DNA of 64,000 nucleotides. Source: Azadirachta indica. Its lineage: Eukaryota; Streptophyta; Magnoliopsida; Sapindales; Meliaceae. The stretch covers positions 6,435,269-6,499,268 of the forward strand of contig CM040440.1 of NCBI GenBank assembly GCA_022749755.1, written 5' to 3'. Below, piece after piece: positions 35,752 through 49,600 of this stretch. A model generated the notes under the pieces. The model did not search any database, was not told the origin of the DNA, and saw nothing but the letters and a program-made list of their open reading frames with translations. Numbering within the stretch: position 1 is the first letter of the stretch; each line of letters begins with the position of its first letter. The position numbers and the translations under genes were made by a program.

Positions 35752-38315
35752 ATGCAGAGCTCTGCACTTGCTCTTTCTCCTTCTTCAACTCCATTTCTCA
35801 AACCTTCAAACAAAAACACTAATTCAAGATTTTGCTTAACCTTGGGTATACCTTCTCTAAAACCAGCTGATCCTGGTTTCATTCATGAAGTTTCATATTT
35901 ACAAACTTTACATTTTAGTCCCTTTGAACGTTTCAGTACTCGAAGTCCTTCGAAAAAAAGGTATGGTAATATAAAGGTAAGGGCAGCCTCTGTTCCTGAT
36001 AATGTAGACGAGACACAGAAATCAAGTGCTGTGATACGCATTCTGCAGCTTGGAGGCATGTTCGCAGTTTGGTATCTTCTCAATATCTACTTCAACATTT
36101 TCAACAAACAGGTTCATCATCTCTACACATATCTAGCTGTTCCATTTCGATAATTTTGGTTGTACTGGATCTATTTTTCTTTTCTATTTCACGATTCTGG
36201 CAGAAAACATTGCATTGTTTTGATCCATACAAGTTCAAAAATATTAATGCAGGCTTATTTTTTATATTATGGATGAGGTGAACTTACCCAACTGATTTTT
36301 GTCTGATTAATATGATTTGGTCATATTTTGGAACCCAAAAAGAATTAAACAGTATTTATATCCAAGCTCTCGTTTCCCCTGTTCTATTAGCATCCACAAA
36401 TGTTAAACCCAACTTTATTAATACTAGACTCCTACTAAAATTTATGTGATATTAAAGTCCGAGTAGCTTTAACTTTTGGGTTAAGTAATTAATATACCAA
36501 TAAAATGTAAGTACTTCTACTCACAAATCTAGAACTTCCATTGTCTTTATCACAAGGTTTTGAATTGACTTTTATAGTTTATACATTGAAATTATGTCAC
36601 ACCTATTGATTACTTTTAACAGTCCATTAGTCTTAGCAAATTGTATTGTCAAATTTTGGGAAAACATCAAGAGGTAGAATCTAAGTGTTAATGCCTGTTA
36701 ATAGGTCCTTAAGGTCTATCCATATCCAACAACTATGACAGCATTCCAATTTGGCTGTGGAACAGTGATGGTTCTCTTTATGTGGACATTCAATCTCTAC
36801 CACCGTCCTAAATTAACTCGATCGCAGGTAATTTGTTACTCTAATGAAATCATGTCACCATAGCGGTGTTTCTCATTAACTATATGGAAGTACTAAAAGG
36901 CTTACAGTATTGCTTTGCTATATATATTCACTTTTCGCTTTAGCTTGCAGCAATCCTACCACTGGCTGTGGCACACACTATGGGAAATCTCTTGACAAAT
37001 GTTAGCATTGGAACAGTCAATGTTTCCTTCACTCACACAATTAAAGCCATGGAGCCCTTTTTCACAGTCTTATTAGCTGCATTATTTCTTGGGGAGGTAA
37101 GAGTTGTCATAACAAATAATTGATACACTGAACCATCCTATTTGGTTTTGCTTGAATCACCAACCGCTATCAATGGATTAAGTTGATTAAAAGCAAGAAC
37201 ATTTGATAGTCCTTGGATAATCAATGTACTGAAGTCACATGAGCGAATTTTTTGTGCCTGTACACACAGAAGCCGAGTTTCTGGGTCGTTGCTTCCCTTG
37301 TGCCGATTGTGGGTGGAGTTGGATTGGCATCATTCACTGAGGCCTCTTTTAATTGGTAAGACCCCATTCTGCTGTTGACATATACGCAGCAACACCATGG
37401 ATTCAAGAATCAAGTGTATAAAATGCAGCTGATTATTCTATTTTGGATCAAACAGGATTGGTTTCTGCAGTGCAATGGCTTCCAATGTGACTAACCAATC
37501 ACGCAATGTATTTAGCAAAAAATTCATGGCTAGAAAAGAGGTGAAATACACAATCTGAACTCAAGGTTTTACCTTTAAAACTTCTAATTTGGTGCATAAA
37601 TTAACAGCATTTTGTTCCTCGACAGGATACTTTGGATAACATCAATCTCTTCTCTGTAATAACCGTAATTTCTTTCATCCTGTTGGTCCCTGCTGCCATT
37701 TTCATGGAAGGCATCAAGTTTACTCCTGCTTACCTGCAATTTGCTGTGAGCAAAAATACATTTGACTTCAACTTGAAATTACCACATTGTTTAGAAAACA
37801 TCTTGGATGAAACTGTTGTGTTTGATTGTTGTCTCAGGCAAGCAAAGGTTTCAACTTAAGAGAGCTATGCTTAAGAATTCTTGTTGCTGGCTTCTGCTTC
37901 CATGCTTACCAGCAGGTGAAAACTCAAATATCTTCTGCTGCGTGTTCCTATTTCCTAAAATTACTTTCTCAATAACGGCTGAAATTTCCCTATGTTTGGC
38001 TGCAGGTATCATACATGATACTACAAATGGTATCACCAGTAACCCACTCAGTAGGAAATTGTGTGAAGCGTGTAGTAGTGATTGTATCCTCTGTTATATT
38101 CTTTCAAACGCCTGTTTCCCCTATAAATTCTCTTGGTAAGTTTCTTTTTATTAATTTAATCGATCAATGAGTGATCATTGATGAGATTTTGTAATATAAT
38201 TTAAATTAATTATTGGGTGTCATTGGGTTTGATAACAGGAACTGCTGTGGCTCTTTCTGGAGTCTACTTGTATTCAAGAGCAAAGCGAATGAAGGCAAAA
38301 CCCAAGATTGCATGA
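35752..38315 (+). CDS. PPT2: Plastid phosphoenolpyruvate/phosphate translocator (PPT2-like), 9 exons
   Basis: PPTs sit in the plastid inner envelope and exchange cytosolic phosphoenolpyruvate for phosphate, feeding the shikimate pathway and other plastid routes. Exons: 35752-36111, 36705-36827, 36944-37096, 37270-37355, 37456-37540, 37626-37745, 37838-37915, 38006-38135, 38239-38315, totalling 1212 nt and 403 residues. Residues 1-80 are a Ser/Thr/Pro-rich transit peptide ending near VRAAS. The carrier follows: [102 protein letters not shown] and a final [11 protein letters not shown]. The NKQVL.VYPYPTT and LFMW versions fit PPT2 better than PPT1 (CUE1), judged from memory. All junctions are GT-AG. 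It appears intact. Confidence 0.95.
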
Positions 38316-40155
38316 GTTTAGCTTAGATTCTATTATCGTAATGACATAAAGTTATTTTTTTTTTTTTATAAATTTAATAATATATATTCCCCAAAATCAA
38401 AATTTTAATTCAGAATTTTCTTGAAAAAAGTTATTTCAACAATTTAATAAAAGTATTTTAAATGATTGTATATACATATTTAACACGCGTGATATAATTT
38501 TATTTGTATTAAAAGGGTTCACTTAAACTTTTTTTTTTGGGGGATAATTTAGAGATTAGAGTAAAATGACTTTGAGAAGAGAAAAAATGTAAAGTGTAAC
38601 TGTGTAACGAGCAAATTACAAAAAGTTTAAATGAATTGGGCAATGCCATCTGGGCCTACAGGGAACGGACCAAATATTGCGAGAACAAATTATTTTCTTA
38701 ATAATAATAATAACGACATATAAAATACTCAAAAAAGTATAGTATGTCTATGTTGGCCATAAAGCTTTGAGTTGAGCTATCCTTTCTTCCTAAAGGATAG
38801 ACCCAACTTCAATTTATACGCCTTAAAAAAGCTATTTCTCATTATTTTAAATTGGTGAATGATTTTTAGTAGTCAGATTTTCATTTTTAATCAAGCTCTA
38901 AAATGTGATATTTAATGTGAAAATTTGAGCTAATTAATAAATATTCAATAGTATATATATGTTATCTATGCTGTTATAATTCCAATGAAAAATTTTTGTA
39001 AATTAAAATGTAGTATATTTAATACTGCCGAAATTATGTAAATTCTTGACTTCTCTTACAGCTTGTTGATTTTTTTTTTATTAAAAAAAATCTCATTGAT
39101 CCTGTTAGGATCTCCTAGACAAGATAGAGAAAACTTTTTAGTTTCTGTACTTACAGAACTTTAAGAAAGATTCCTTTTCAACCTCTCATCTTATCTTATG
39201 AGTAATGCTGTTTTTACTATGTATATATTATATTATCATTTCGTACGTATAATTTTCTTACTATCTGATGTTCCTTTTTTATACTTGTTGAAACCAAAAT
39301 TTTGAATTTAATCAATGAGTACGTACGCATGTTTTTGATCTTATTCCAGTAAATCACCATTCAATAATAGTTTCTTCTTCCATTATTCAAAATCAACCCA
39401 AACTCAGGCCACTTAAATCATGTAATTTATATATGTCTTCTGCATCGATTCTTGTTCGGCAAATCTTGTCTATAATTATAATGTTCTACGAAATCAATTC
39501 TTGTACTAAACGCTTATTCTCTATGAACTTGTCAAATTCGTCATTTTCTACGCCTGTCTAGTTGTTATTGTTGTAATAACTCACTTTATTATTTTTAGGC
39601 CAACTTCAATAACACTCGAGAAATTTATTTGAAGACAGAGAAGAATGGAGGAGATTGATCCATATAGGCAAAGCTAAAGCTTTATTTGGAATTGCCATAT
39701 TTTTTCTTTATACTTTGAAGATAAGACAAATAAAATAATATCTGTATCCCTCCATTGCATATGCAATAACATAATTACGTAACACGCACTTGTATCACTG
39801 TATTGCTAAAGAGACCAACGATATTTCAAAATTAAAGCGACCTCACTCCACAGAATTATAATTTCACAGCATAATCGTGATACAAAAATTCTAATTAACA
39901 TGCACTTGTATCCCTCTCTATTGCATATGCAATAACATGCAATATGTACATGCATCGATCCATTTTCGCATCCATCTAAAACCATTAAGAGCTTTCAAAG
40001 ATGTTTAATTAATAACTTTTAGAAACCCTAAAAAGATGACTCTTGGACATACTTCATGCCTCAAAACTCTCTTAAGCTTTATATATACGTATGTATGCAG
40101 TGGATTTATATGCTACATGTGACTTGAAACTATAAAACTGTGTAAAGCAAAACCC

Positions 40156-40186
<31 letters not shown>

Positions 40187-40418
40187 GCTAGCACCATATT
40201 CACAATCACAGCAACAGCCAACAAGTCCAAACATTAGACAGAAAAAGGGTTGGAAGAAATTAATATTTTTAGACATTAGAAAGCATCCACATCATCAAAA
40301 AACAAAATAACGCATAACTTAAAACAAACAGACAGACACAACAGTCACGAAGAAAATGATATACGATCCTGTACTAGCTAGCTACTTACATCCCCATTTT
40401 CTCGACCAGCAACTTAGC
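38316..40418. other. Intergenic between convergent PPT2 and MYB genes
   Basis: AT-rich DNA with poly-T runs (38350-38367, 38529-38537). Both flanking genes end into it. No gene, tRNA or transposon protein was recognised. Confidence 0.55.
40161..40186. repeat. (TA)13 microsatellite
   Basis: Thirteen perfect TA units about 230 bases beyond the MYB stop codon. Confidence 0.9.
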
Positions 40419-43165
40419 CTAAAGGCCTTTGTAAACCATCACCATCAGGTCCATCTCCCTCGTCACCTCCTCCGGCATGTAGTTACTGTCAATTTCGGTC
40501 GGTATCTCAAAATCCAGGTTGCTTTCAACGATAGAACCAGAAGGCACTTCATCGAGAGCAGACCTGAAGATGTAGCCATCAGATAACATGCTAGTTTCAT
40601 AAGAGAAACCCGTAGCATCATTTGGATCATAAGCTGGGACTTGCCACTCAGATGGGGTGAAATCTGAGCTAATTTCCACCTGCTGAGTTTGTGGGGTTGG
40701 GGGCAATGTTTTCACCACTTGATCACTAATGTTAGAAGCTGCATGCGCTTTTCCTTTCTTCTTTCTAGTAGATGGAGGTGAAGTAACAGTTTTGATGTAG
40801 TTTTGCAAGAGATTGCTTCTGGGAGTTCTGTCCTTGTGTTTCCGCTTTGACTGCTGCCTTCTTTTCGTAGCGTTCCAGTGGTTCTTTATAGTATTCTCAG
40901 TTCGGCCGCGCAGTCTGCGGGCGATCTCAGCCCATCGGTTGCCTACTTCCTTATGTGCCTGAATGAGTATAATGTCTTCATCTTCGGTCCAAGAGTCTTT
41001 CTGCGAATACAACGAGAAGAAATGATGGATTTTGATGCTACGAAACTGGCATTAAATTCTTCCATTTGCAAGTCATGCGATGAAGGAAGTTTATAATGCA
41101 CACTCAACATGCTAGCTAGGGTTTTTACGTGCAACTAAATAAAAACTTATAACGTAATTATCTTCATACATATAATATATAATGCTTGATCGGCAATCGA
41201 TCTATATATGTTTTCGAATAATTAGAAAATGGGGGAAATTCCTAATTAATAAATTTGACCATAAAATCAACCCATAGCTATATAACATTAACCCTTGAAA
41301 GGGAAACAAAGGATATATAGGATCAAAGTTTTGTTTAATCAAATGAATATGTTGCTTCATCGAACGGAAATTGCAAGACAATACTAATGAAAATAGATGT
41401 ATATCTTTCCTTTTTGTCGGATTGAGTTTTGAACCTAAATCCTATCCCAAGGCAAAAGAAATTAAATTGAACTTTAAGAGCAAAAAAAATGTCAACAATT
41501 AACTTAAGAACAAATTACCAGGATGATGTTCTGCGCTTAAAGAAACCCTAATCCAACCTAACATTCGTGGTCATGTATGCCTATTATATTATTATATACT
41601 ATATCAAAACTTATATTTGGCTTAAAATAAGATATAAATTTCTATTATGTGAAATCTCTGTCACTTTCATAATTTACTATGCTGACGTAATATGTGTCAA
41701 TAAATTCTGGTCCAACTTGGCACTACGTCGTCATGCATGTGTAATGTATTGTCAAGCACGTAATGACAAGCGATTGTCAGGACAAGGATTTATTTGCTTT
41801 ATAAAGCGCGTCAACAAAGAAATAATAATGACAAAAAATCAAACGTCATAACTTCCACAATTTAACAAATACAAACAAAGAAATTGTTCCTCATAATTAT
41901 TTAATTTTTCAATAAATTCATGAATTAACATATACAACTAAGCATGTATACATATTTGTATGAATGTATGGGAAGTATAATGATATATAAGATGCCAAGC
42001 TTTCATATTGAATGAATGATTTGCGCTATTATATATGTGTTTACATACATGATATATATCACATATAAAAAATTAATAAACTGTATATCATGAATATGTA
42101 TGTTGTATGTGTGATATATCTCTACCATTTTAGCAATGAAAGCATATATATAAATGTTTAAATTTATATATAATATATATTTTATTGGATTTTTATGATG
42201 GGAAAAGAACCTTGATATCAGGCTTGAGATGGTTGTACCATCTCTCTCTACACTGCTTTCCCACTCTACCAGTCAGCATCTTTGAGATTTGAGACCATTT
42301 CTTCGTCCCATATTGAGAAACCAGACGCATCAACGTTCTGCGAAGAGAGATCTTTGTTATCAATTCTTGATATCTCAATTTAAAATATACCAAACATGAA
42401 ACCCTTAGGTGGGAGAAAAGGAATAAGGAAAAAACATAAATTAAAATGCTGAAATTTGCAAGAAATTAAAAAAAAATAATTAATTAGACCCAAATGAATA
42501 ATTTAATTAATCCAAATAATGTTTCTGTACTTGTCCTCTTGAGGAGTCCATTGCCCTTTGATTATGCTGTTTCTCTTGGGAAGTTTCCTTCCTTTTCTCA
42601 CATGCATCCTGTTGCACCTCTTCTGATCAGCTTTCTGATCTTGATGATATGCATTTTCTCCAGTTATGCAAGATACTTCATCTGGTAATCTTGCAGTCGA
42701 TGATGATCCACACTGTGGATAATTCATCACCGGCTGATAAATCTGAGTTTCCGACGCAGGCTGAGCAGAAAAATTTTGAGAATAATCCCAAAATCTTCCA
42801 CTTTCTGAGCCATGCAAAACCTCATTTACACCATTTGGCATCAAATGAGTGGAACTAAAACCAATCCCACTGCCAGAAACCCGGTTTGTATAAGCCTCGA
42901 TGGCATCGAAGCTCGGTGTTGAGATCCCAAAAGAGGGATTTTTCGAGGATCCTTCGGTGGAAAATCGATTAAACTGGTCGGGACTCGAGAAACACTCACT
43001 AATAGGACCATGATCAACACTAGTATGAAGGTTGTGAAACAAACCCTTAGAAGACGAATTTTCTAAAAAGGAAAACCCATTTTCTAAGTCAGATTTGAAG
43101 AGATTATCAGAGAAAAGACTTGCAAGAAAAGGATAATCATCTCTAAAACTTGAATCGAACTCCAT
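40419..43165 (-). CDS. R2R3-MYB transcription factor (MYB98/MYB115/MYB64-like group), 3 exons
   Basis: This is a DNA-binding regulator in the nucleus. Exons in coding order are 43165-42531, 42337-42211 and 41000-40419, totalling 1344 nt and 447 residues. About 200 residues of Ser/Asn/Phe-rich sequence precede the DNA-binding domain, with a basic stretch MHVRKGRKLPKRNSIIKGQ just before it. R2 runs from KGQWTPQEDK through WSQISKMLTGRVGKQCRERW. R3 runs from KDSWTEDEDIILIQAHKEVG through WAEIARRLRGRTENTIKNHW. The NATKRRQQSKRK after R3, and the placement of R2R3 late in the protein, are typical of the group containing MYB98, MYB64, MYB119, MYB115 and MYB118, known for gametophyte and seed roles. 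The exact orthologue cannot be decided, and no role is claimed here. Intron 2 is long (1210 bp). It appears intact. Confidence 0.92.
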
Positions 43166-45419
43166 GCAGTAGAGAAGAGAGTTGAGAGAGAATAAATTGA
43201 GCTCAAAGGGCTGTTTAATGTTAGAATTAGAGTGAATGAGGGGTTAAATTCTTTTTTTTCCTATGGGCTATTTTAAATAGTAAAACGTCTTAAAACGAGC
43301 AAGAAAAACAGAGTATACTTGTCAGCAATTTAGCCTTTGATGACTTGTCCAGCCAACGGTTAATATTTCCAGTTGATTGTGACTGTTAAACTCCCACAAG
43401 AAGCCACTAAGTTTTTGTGTTGCCAAGGGCAAAACTGACCACTAATCATTAGGTCGTTAAAATTCATTGTATTTTTGGAAAATTATTCGGCCAGATTAAG
43501 GACACGTGGAATTCATAAAGCACTCTCCGTTGCCTCATTAGCCGAAATTTGTGATTTTGTGTATTTCTCGTGCAGATTAGCGTTTAAATCATGGCCGTTT
43601 GATGGCCCATCAGAGTCGAAAACAGATGTTTAGAAGACAAGATAAGTTCCAGATATGAATAGGGTGCACCCTTGGTGGGACAGCTTGGAGTGTGGTGGGG
43701 ACAACGTATACAGAGTTTAGGCCAATAGTGTTTTCCTCATATTTTTCGTTTATTATGAATTTCCTTAATCACCCTTGAACAAATTTTGGGTGTTATTATG
43801 TTATTAATTATTGGTAAATGCTATTTTCATAACTAACTATAATTGAGAGTCAAAGTGTTAATGAAAATTGTCTAACTTCAGCTCAATAACATTAATACTA
43901 CAAGTTTTTCAAAAATTAAAAATATAAAAATAATTTAATTCATATTGCTAAATGCCAATTAGCTGATAATATTGGTAAAAATTTTTAAGTCCTCTTGAGA
44001 GCTTGAGCATCAAAGTGAAGATTAATTTTCAATATATTTTTTGGGACAGTAAGAAAAAAAATTTTATATTCTTTTTACTGTTAAAGGATAATAGAGTAAT
44101 TGCAAACCTTTGAATTGGAACCAAATATGTTGTCGTTTTGGTGGGGAGGGTCTGAAAACTTGGGAAAGTAGTTTGAACCCCTGAGGGGTGGAGGAAGCAT
44201 GTGTCCAAAATTTGAAAGTAAAGCAACTTTTTGTAACTGAATTATTAATGCTTTTTCCTTTTTCTTTATAAATTAATTACTGTATTTAATTCTAATTAAT
44301 TTGTGGTAAATTTTGTTTTTGTTAAATCCCGTAATTTTACAGTTACTTTCATGCTCATGGTCATTCAATTAGAATAAATCCAGTTATATCATATAATACA
44401 TGTTTTTTTGCTACTTGCACTCCCTGAAAATAGAATATTAAGTAACCTCATTAAATTTTTTTACTGAGATTTAAAAAATAATTAAGACTGGTTTTTAATG
44501 TGTTTTTAATTTTTCTAAAATTAATAGTTACCATAAAAATAATTAAAAAGTCAAATATAATACAATGTTACTACTATTCTTATTTATTTATCATGACCAA
44601 TCACATCTACACATTTATAAGTGATAATTCAACTGCAAGTATTCATGCATTATGTATGATGCATTATGTAGTCGTTAATTAATTGGGCAAGCCAACTTTG
44701 TGCTCCTCTGTTTTGTTTCGGAAGCTAATACTTAGTTAGGACCAATATTATCATATCATATCAATTTATATATTATACTTTGTATAGAAAGTTTATATTT
44801 GTAATGTTATTTATTATAATATTAAGTATATAAATTTTATTATACGAATTAATGTAATAATATTATATTGTTACATATAACTATTGAATATAAGACATGT
44901 ACAAATAATACAACCATATCATTATTATATAAAATTTGTATATATAAGTAATTTTTTTTACTCAACCTTTAATATTTATGAACTATAAATAAACTAATAT
45001 TTCATAGATAATTTTATAATAGTTGGTTAATATATATATTTTTAATTCTGTTAAGTAGTGGTAAAATTCATTGCCTAATTTTTCAGTTACAGTATTTTTC
45101 TTTTTAAGTTGAAAGAGAATTGGATGGATTAAATTATTAAAAAAATAAAATAATAAATGAATTAATGCTATATAGAGAGACAAAGGTGAGGAAATTATGG
45201 GGTGGTTTGGTTAGAATTGGGGGGAATCTACAGTAAGAAAAAGAGTGCATGAAATCCATTTGTCAAAATCAAGAAAAGGCTGGGTTTGATTACATTTTTA
45301 CATTACAGTTGTATTTTGAGTGCATGAAACCCATTTGGGTGTTTGCTCAATTCATTGGAAGCCACGTGTAAAGTTACGTTTTCATTTTGGTATATTACAC
45401 AGTTGGAATATATGCATGC

Positions 45420-45451
<32 letters not shown>

Positions 45452-46671
45452 CTTCTATAAAGAAACTAAATGACTTCAAATAAATTAAAATAACTACAAT
45501 TAGCAAAATGACAAAATTAGGTTATAACAATAAATGCTAAGTTTAGGAAAAGGACAGAAAGAAATATGAAATGGAATCAACGTGCAAAAACAATTTAATG
45601 GATAGCATTTTCTTAAAGAGTTGATTAAAGGAGGCAGCACTCTAGGACGAGGCTAGAATTACAGTTTTTTAAAATTATTCAGATTCAAAAAGGTTTTCTC
45701 AAAAATAATAAGTCTAGAATGCCAAAACAAAATAATAATAGAATCCTTTTAACAAACTCACATTGAATTATTACAAGTTAATGCTAAATTATCGAAATTC
45801 GTGTACAAACTCGTGCTAATGCACTTTAAATGGTGGCCTTACACTTTCCTGCGTTAATGAGAGTATACGGTAACATATGCGTACATTTGTATGCAAGTCT
45901 TACTTTCAGTTTCCAAACTGATAACAATTCAGATAGGTATATTATTTTAAAATGATGATAGGAAGAGAAGACTTACATGAGATTAACAATAAAATTTTAT
46001 TACAATGGTTAAAAACACAGAAAAAGGATCAACAGAACGCGAAAAGCTTGGTCGCTTGACAATTGGGGAAACGAACAAGGTTCATACAGCAGCAATTGTT
46101 GAAACGAAAAACGAAGATAAGAATACAATACAAGAGCAAGGAATCTAAACAGTCATTTCTGCACTTGACTTTCCCTAGCCACAAAAATAATCTCAGAAGA
46201 TAACTAATTCCGTTCTTTTTCTACTAATATTAGTATGATAACTATAAAATAAGCAAGTCTGTGTCTGGCCGAATTACATCACTACTTTCACTTGGTTAAC
46301 ACTTTGTCCCATCCAGATTCCTACTACATTTCCATATTTGCCCACCTTTTTCCTCATCATTAACACAGAAAACGTAAAACTTTAAAACTACAAAGCAACT
46401 TCAATATAATTTTAGCATCAATATCATCACCTATTGAGTTTCTAGCATGTTAAACATTCGCCAAAACTCAACTTCAATACCTCCTTCATGCTTGTCGTTA
46501 CTCCTTCACAGCACTGCAATGCCCCTACTTCCAGTTACAACTGAAACCGAAACCCGGAAGAACGGAAAAAAAAAAAAAAGAGTCAAAACCTACAAGAAAA
46601 ACCCCCTCAGGTTATTAACCTACCCAACAACCACCATAGAAGTTCTCATCTACTGACTGGTACCTCCATCA
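43166..46671. other. Intergenic AT-rich DNA upstream of MYB
   Basis: 43166-43500 is probably the MYB leader and promoter. 43500-45150 is AT-rich without a recognised gene. From about 45170 rightwards the sequence is homologous to the region starting near 59915 and forms the left flank of duplicated helicase unit A. 46000-46671 is probably helicase A 3' flank/UTR. Confidence 0.55.
45420..45447. repeat. (AT)14 microsatellite
   Basis: A perfect AT run in the flank of duplication unit A. The matching place in unit B (about 60160) lacks it, so it expanded after the duplication. Confidence 0.85.
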
Positions 46672-49600
46672 TCATTCAGGAGGAACCATTCCTTCCTCTT
46701 CTACTTCTCCTTAACAGAAGAACGAGGTCCATCAGAATATCCTTCACCATGTCCACCACTTGATGATCTTTCCAATCCCCTCTGATCCTCAAATGCATTG
46801 CCATAATTTCCCTCGTTCTGTCACCACCATAAGGACCATAAGGAGAGATCGACCTCTCACAATAAGGACTCTTGCGTTCCCTTGACTTGTCAGAACCGTA
46901 TGCTGGAGGTGGAGATGGCTGGCCTCGTTCCATCATTGCCTGGTGAAGGCTGCGCACTGGGGAGCGTTCCACATGCCCTGTCAGGACTGCGGCTGCGGTC
47001 ATGGTTCCAACTTTTACTACGATCAACCCAACCAGAACCCTTGTCAGGGCTCATACTGCTATTACCGCCCTTATCATATCCATGATGGTAACGGCCCCTA
47101 TCGTATCCATTAGTGTAACCACGGTCATGCCTGTCAATACGAAACCAAGCATGATTTCTCAGTACACAATACACTCATACAAAGATCAAAACTTAGAACA
47201 AAACACAATGGAACAAGCTCGTAATATAATGTCAATTTGACTTCTTAGCAACTTTTTGTTATTTATTCCTCCTACCAAAATTTGCAACAACGTTGGAAGC
47301 TTTATCGTATTCAGATACTACTAAAAGAAAATTTGACATTCCAAGATAATTACTTTGAATTCACAAATTAAAGTAAACTAAAAAGGGCATGAATATAAAC
47401 TTCACCCAACCACCCCTCAGAAACTTTTCACTTCTAAAAATCCAGGTACCAGCAGGAAACTTAAAGTATCTGCATCACTGGAAATTGCCACCATACCTGT
47501 CACGTGAATCATAATCATCTCCACGGCCAGCACCTCGAGACGTTGAACCAGAAAAACCCCAACCACCCCTCCCACCATCTCTTCCACCATAACCTGAATC
47601 ATTTCGTCCACCGCGGCCTCCATCACGTGCACCAGAACCAGGAGCCCAACGTCTAGGCCGGCCCATCCCTCTGCTACGTGATGCCATACCACGAAGTTCA
47701 GGAGGAACTCGCTGGTTGGCACCTTCCAAAAGTTTGATAAGATCCAAAGCATACTTTGCATCCTGGTCTCCAAAAAATGTATAAGCCACTCCATGGCACC
47801 GGCCCTTCCCGTCCTCCCAATTCTGTGAACATAATCCTCCACTCCTGTTGGGAAGTCGTAGTTGACAACCACCCTATAATTCAACTTAACAGTGTTAGTT
47901 ATCGCCATGATATTCTTCAAGTGGAAATGAATAGAACTGGGGATATTTGTGGATTATCACATTGAAAACAAAAGATTATCCAAATTGCTACTGATATCCA
48001 AAACAATTTAACAGCAATAAAAACAACAAAATCACTTAATATTACATTGAAAAAAATAGTATCCAGATGAAGAAGAAATTGTTCATTTAAGCACTTGAGA
48101 TTGTGCATGCATCGTGTAGAAGGGTGGTACTATGTTAGCACCTCAGTGGTATCACTAACTAACTCTCCCATAATTACTGATGCTTATGCAAACGAAGAAC
48201 CATTCCTTCTTGACATGTCTAAAGTAAGAGCATCTGGGCTTCTCAGCTATGATTGTCCAAAAGGTTTTAAGGACTAAAATGTCAGAAAAAATTTCAAAGG
48301 ATATCCAAGAACATGTTATGAGGTTCCTTGTTAGCAGTGTCTAAAATTGGATAAATTAAATTAGAAACGACGGTGAATAAGATAGCCCCCAACCTGATGT
48401 CTTTAATATCCAATCCTCGAGCAGCGACATCAGTAGCTACTAGCACTGGAGACCTCCCAGTACGAAATTGATTCAAAACATAGTCCCTCTCACCCTGAGA
48501 CTTGTCACCATGAATGGCAGCAGCTCCAAACTGACGAGTCAGATTGCGGGCAAGTTGATCACACATCTTTTTTGTAGAACAAAAAATAATTATTTTTGAT
48601 CCTGGTTCTTGAAAACGCAATATCTGCTCTAATCTTCTGTGTTTCTCCATGGGCGCCAATACTTCAATATACTATAGAAAGTGCAAGATACATAAACTAT
48701 CAAACATTTGTAATAGTAATTATCAACTTCAGAAATATCCTTCACATCAAAATACAATAAAAAGAAAAGACATAAAATAATAAGGGCAGAAAAATGCATC
48801 TGATGCATAAATAGTTTAATAGCTATGCCCAAAACTACTTTGAACTTAACAAAGGCCAGCAATGGTAAAGTTCACACCTGTGTGATGGCCTTGTTTGCTG
48901 CAAGCTCATCAACATTGCCAATGTTAACCTGGACAGGGTTCAATAATAGATCTGCTGCAATTTTCCGAACGTCCCTCGGCCATGTTGCCGTGTACATGAG
49001 GGTTTGGCGACGAGCAGGCACCTCCTTCACAATCTTTCGTATCTGAGGTTCAAAACCCATGTCCAACATGCGATCAGCCTCATCCAGCACAAGGTAAGAA
49101 ACTTGATTGAGGCTGATTCTCCTCATCTCGAGAATATCGTTCAAACGGCCAGGAGTAGCAACCACAACATCCACTCCTCTGTCAATATCTTTTAACTGAG
49201 GACCCTTTGGTGCTCCTCCATACAAACACTAAACAAAAACATATGAACTAACTTCAGCAAGAAACCATGGCCCATCAACATATCACTAGTTTAATCCATA
49301 AACTACATCACAAAAAGTAACATCTACAGCAGGGGTAAGAACTAAACGAGTCTAATATGATGCATAAAAAAAATTTTCAGAAAACGGAACACATTTTGAT
49401 TGAAAAACTGTCCAGGAAAAAGTTCATCCTCAGGAAAATACAGATATTGCAAATTTCAATCACAAATTAAATGAGGCATAGCATACAGAACCAAGATTAA
49501 CCTATTCATGAATGCATCTAGCTCTCCACATTTTAGCATATGCATCAGCATAGACATAAAAAAACCACCAGGATACAAGGGAAATCCAAGTAATAGAAGA

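Noticed and set aside
47417..47920. Val/Met-rich 167-codon frame in helicase A
   Set aside because: This is the shifted reading of exon 8 caused by the one-base deletion and run-on into the intron, not a separate gene. The similar frame at 62123-62590 is a shadow of intact exon 8 of copy B.
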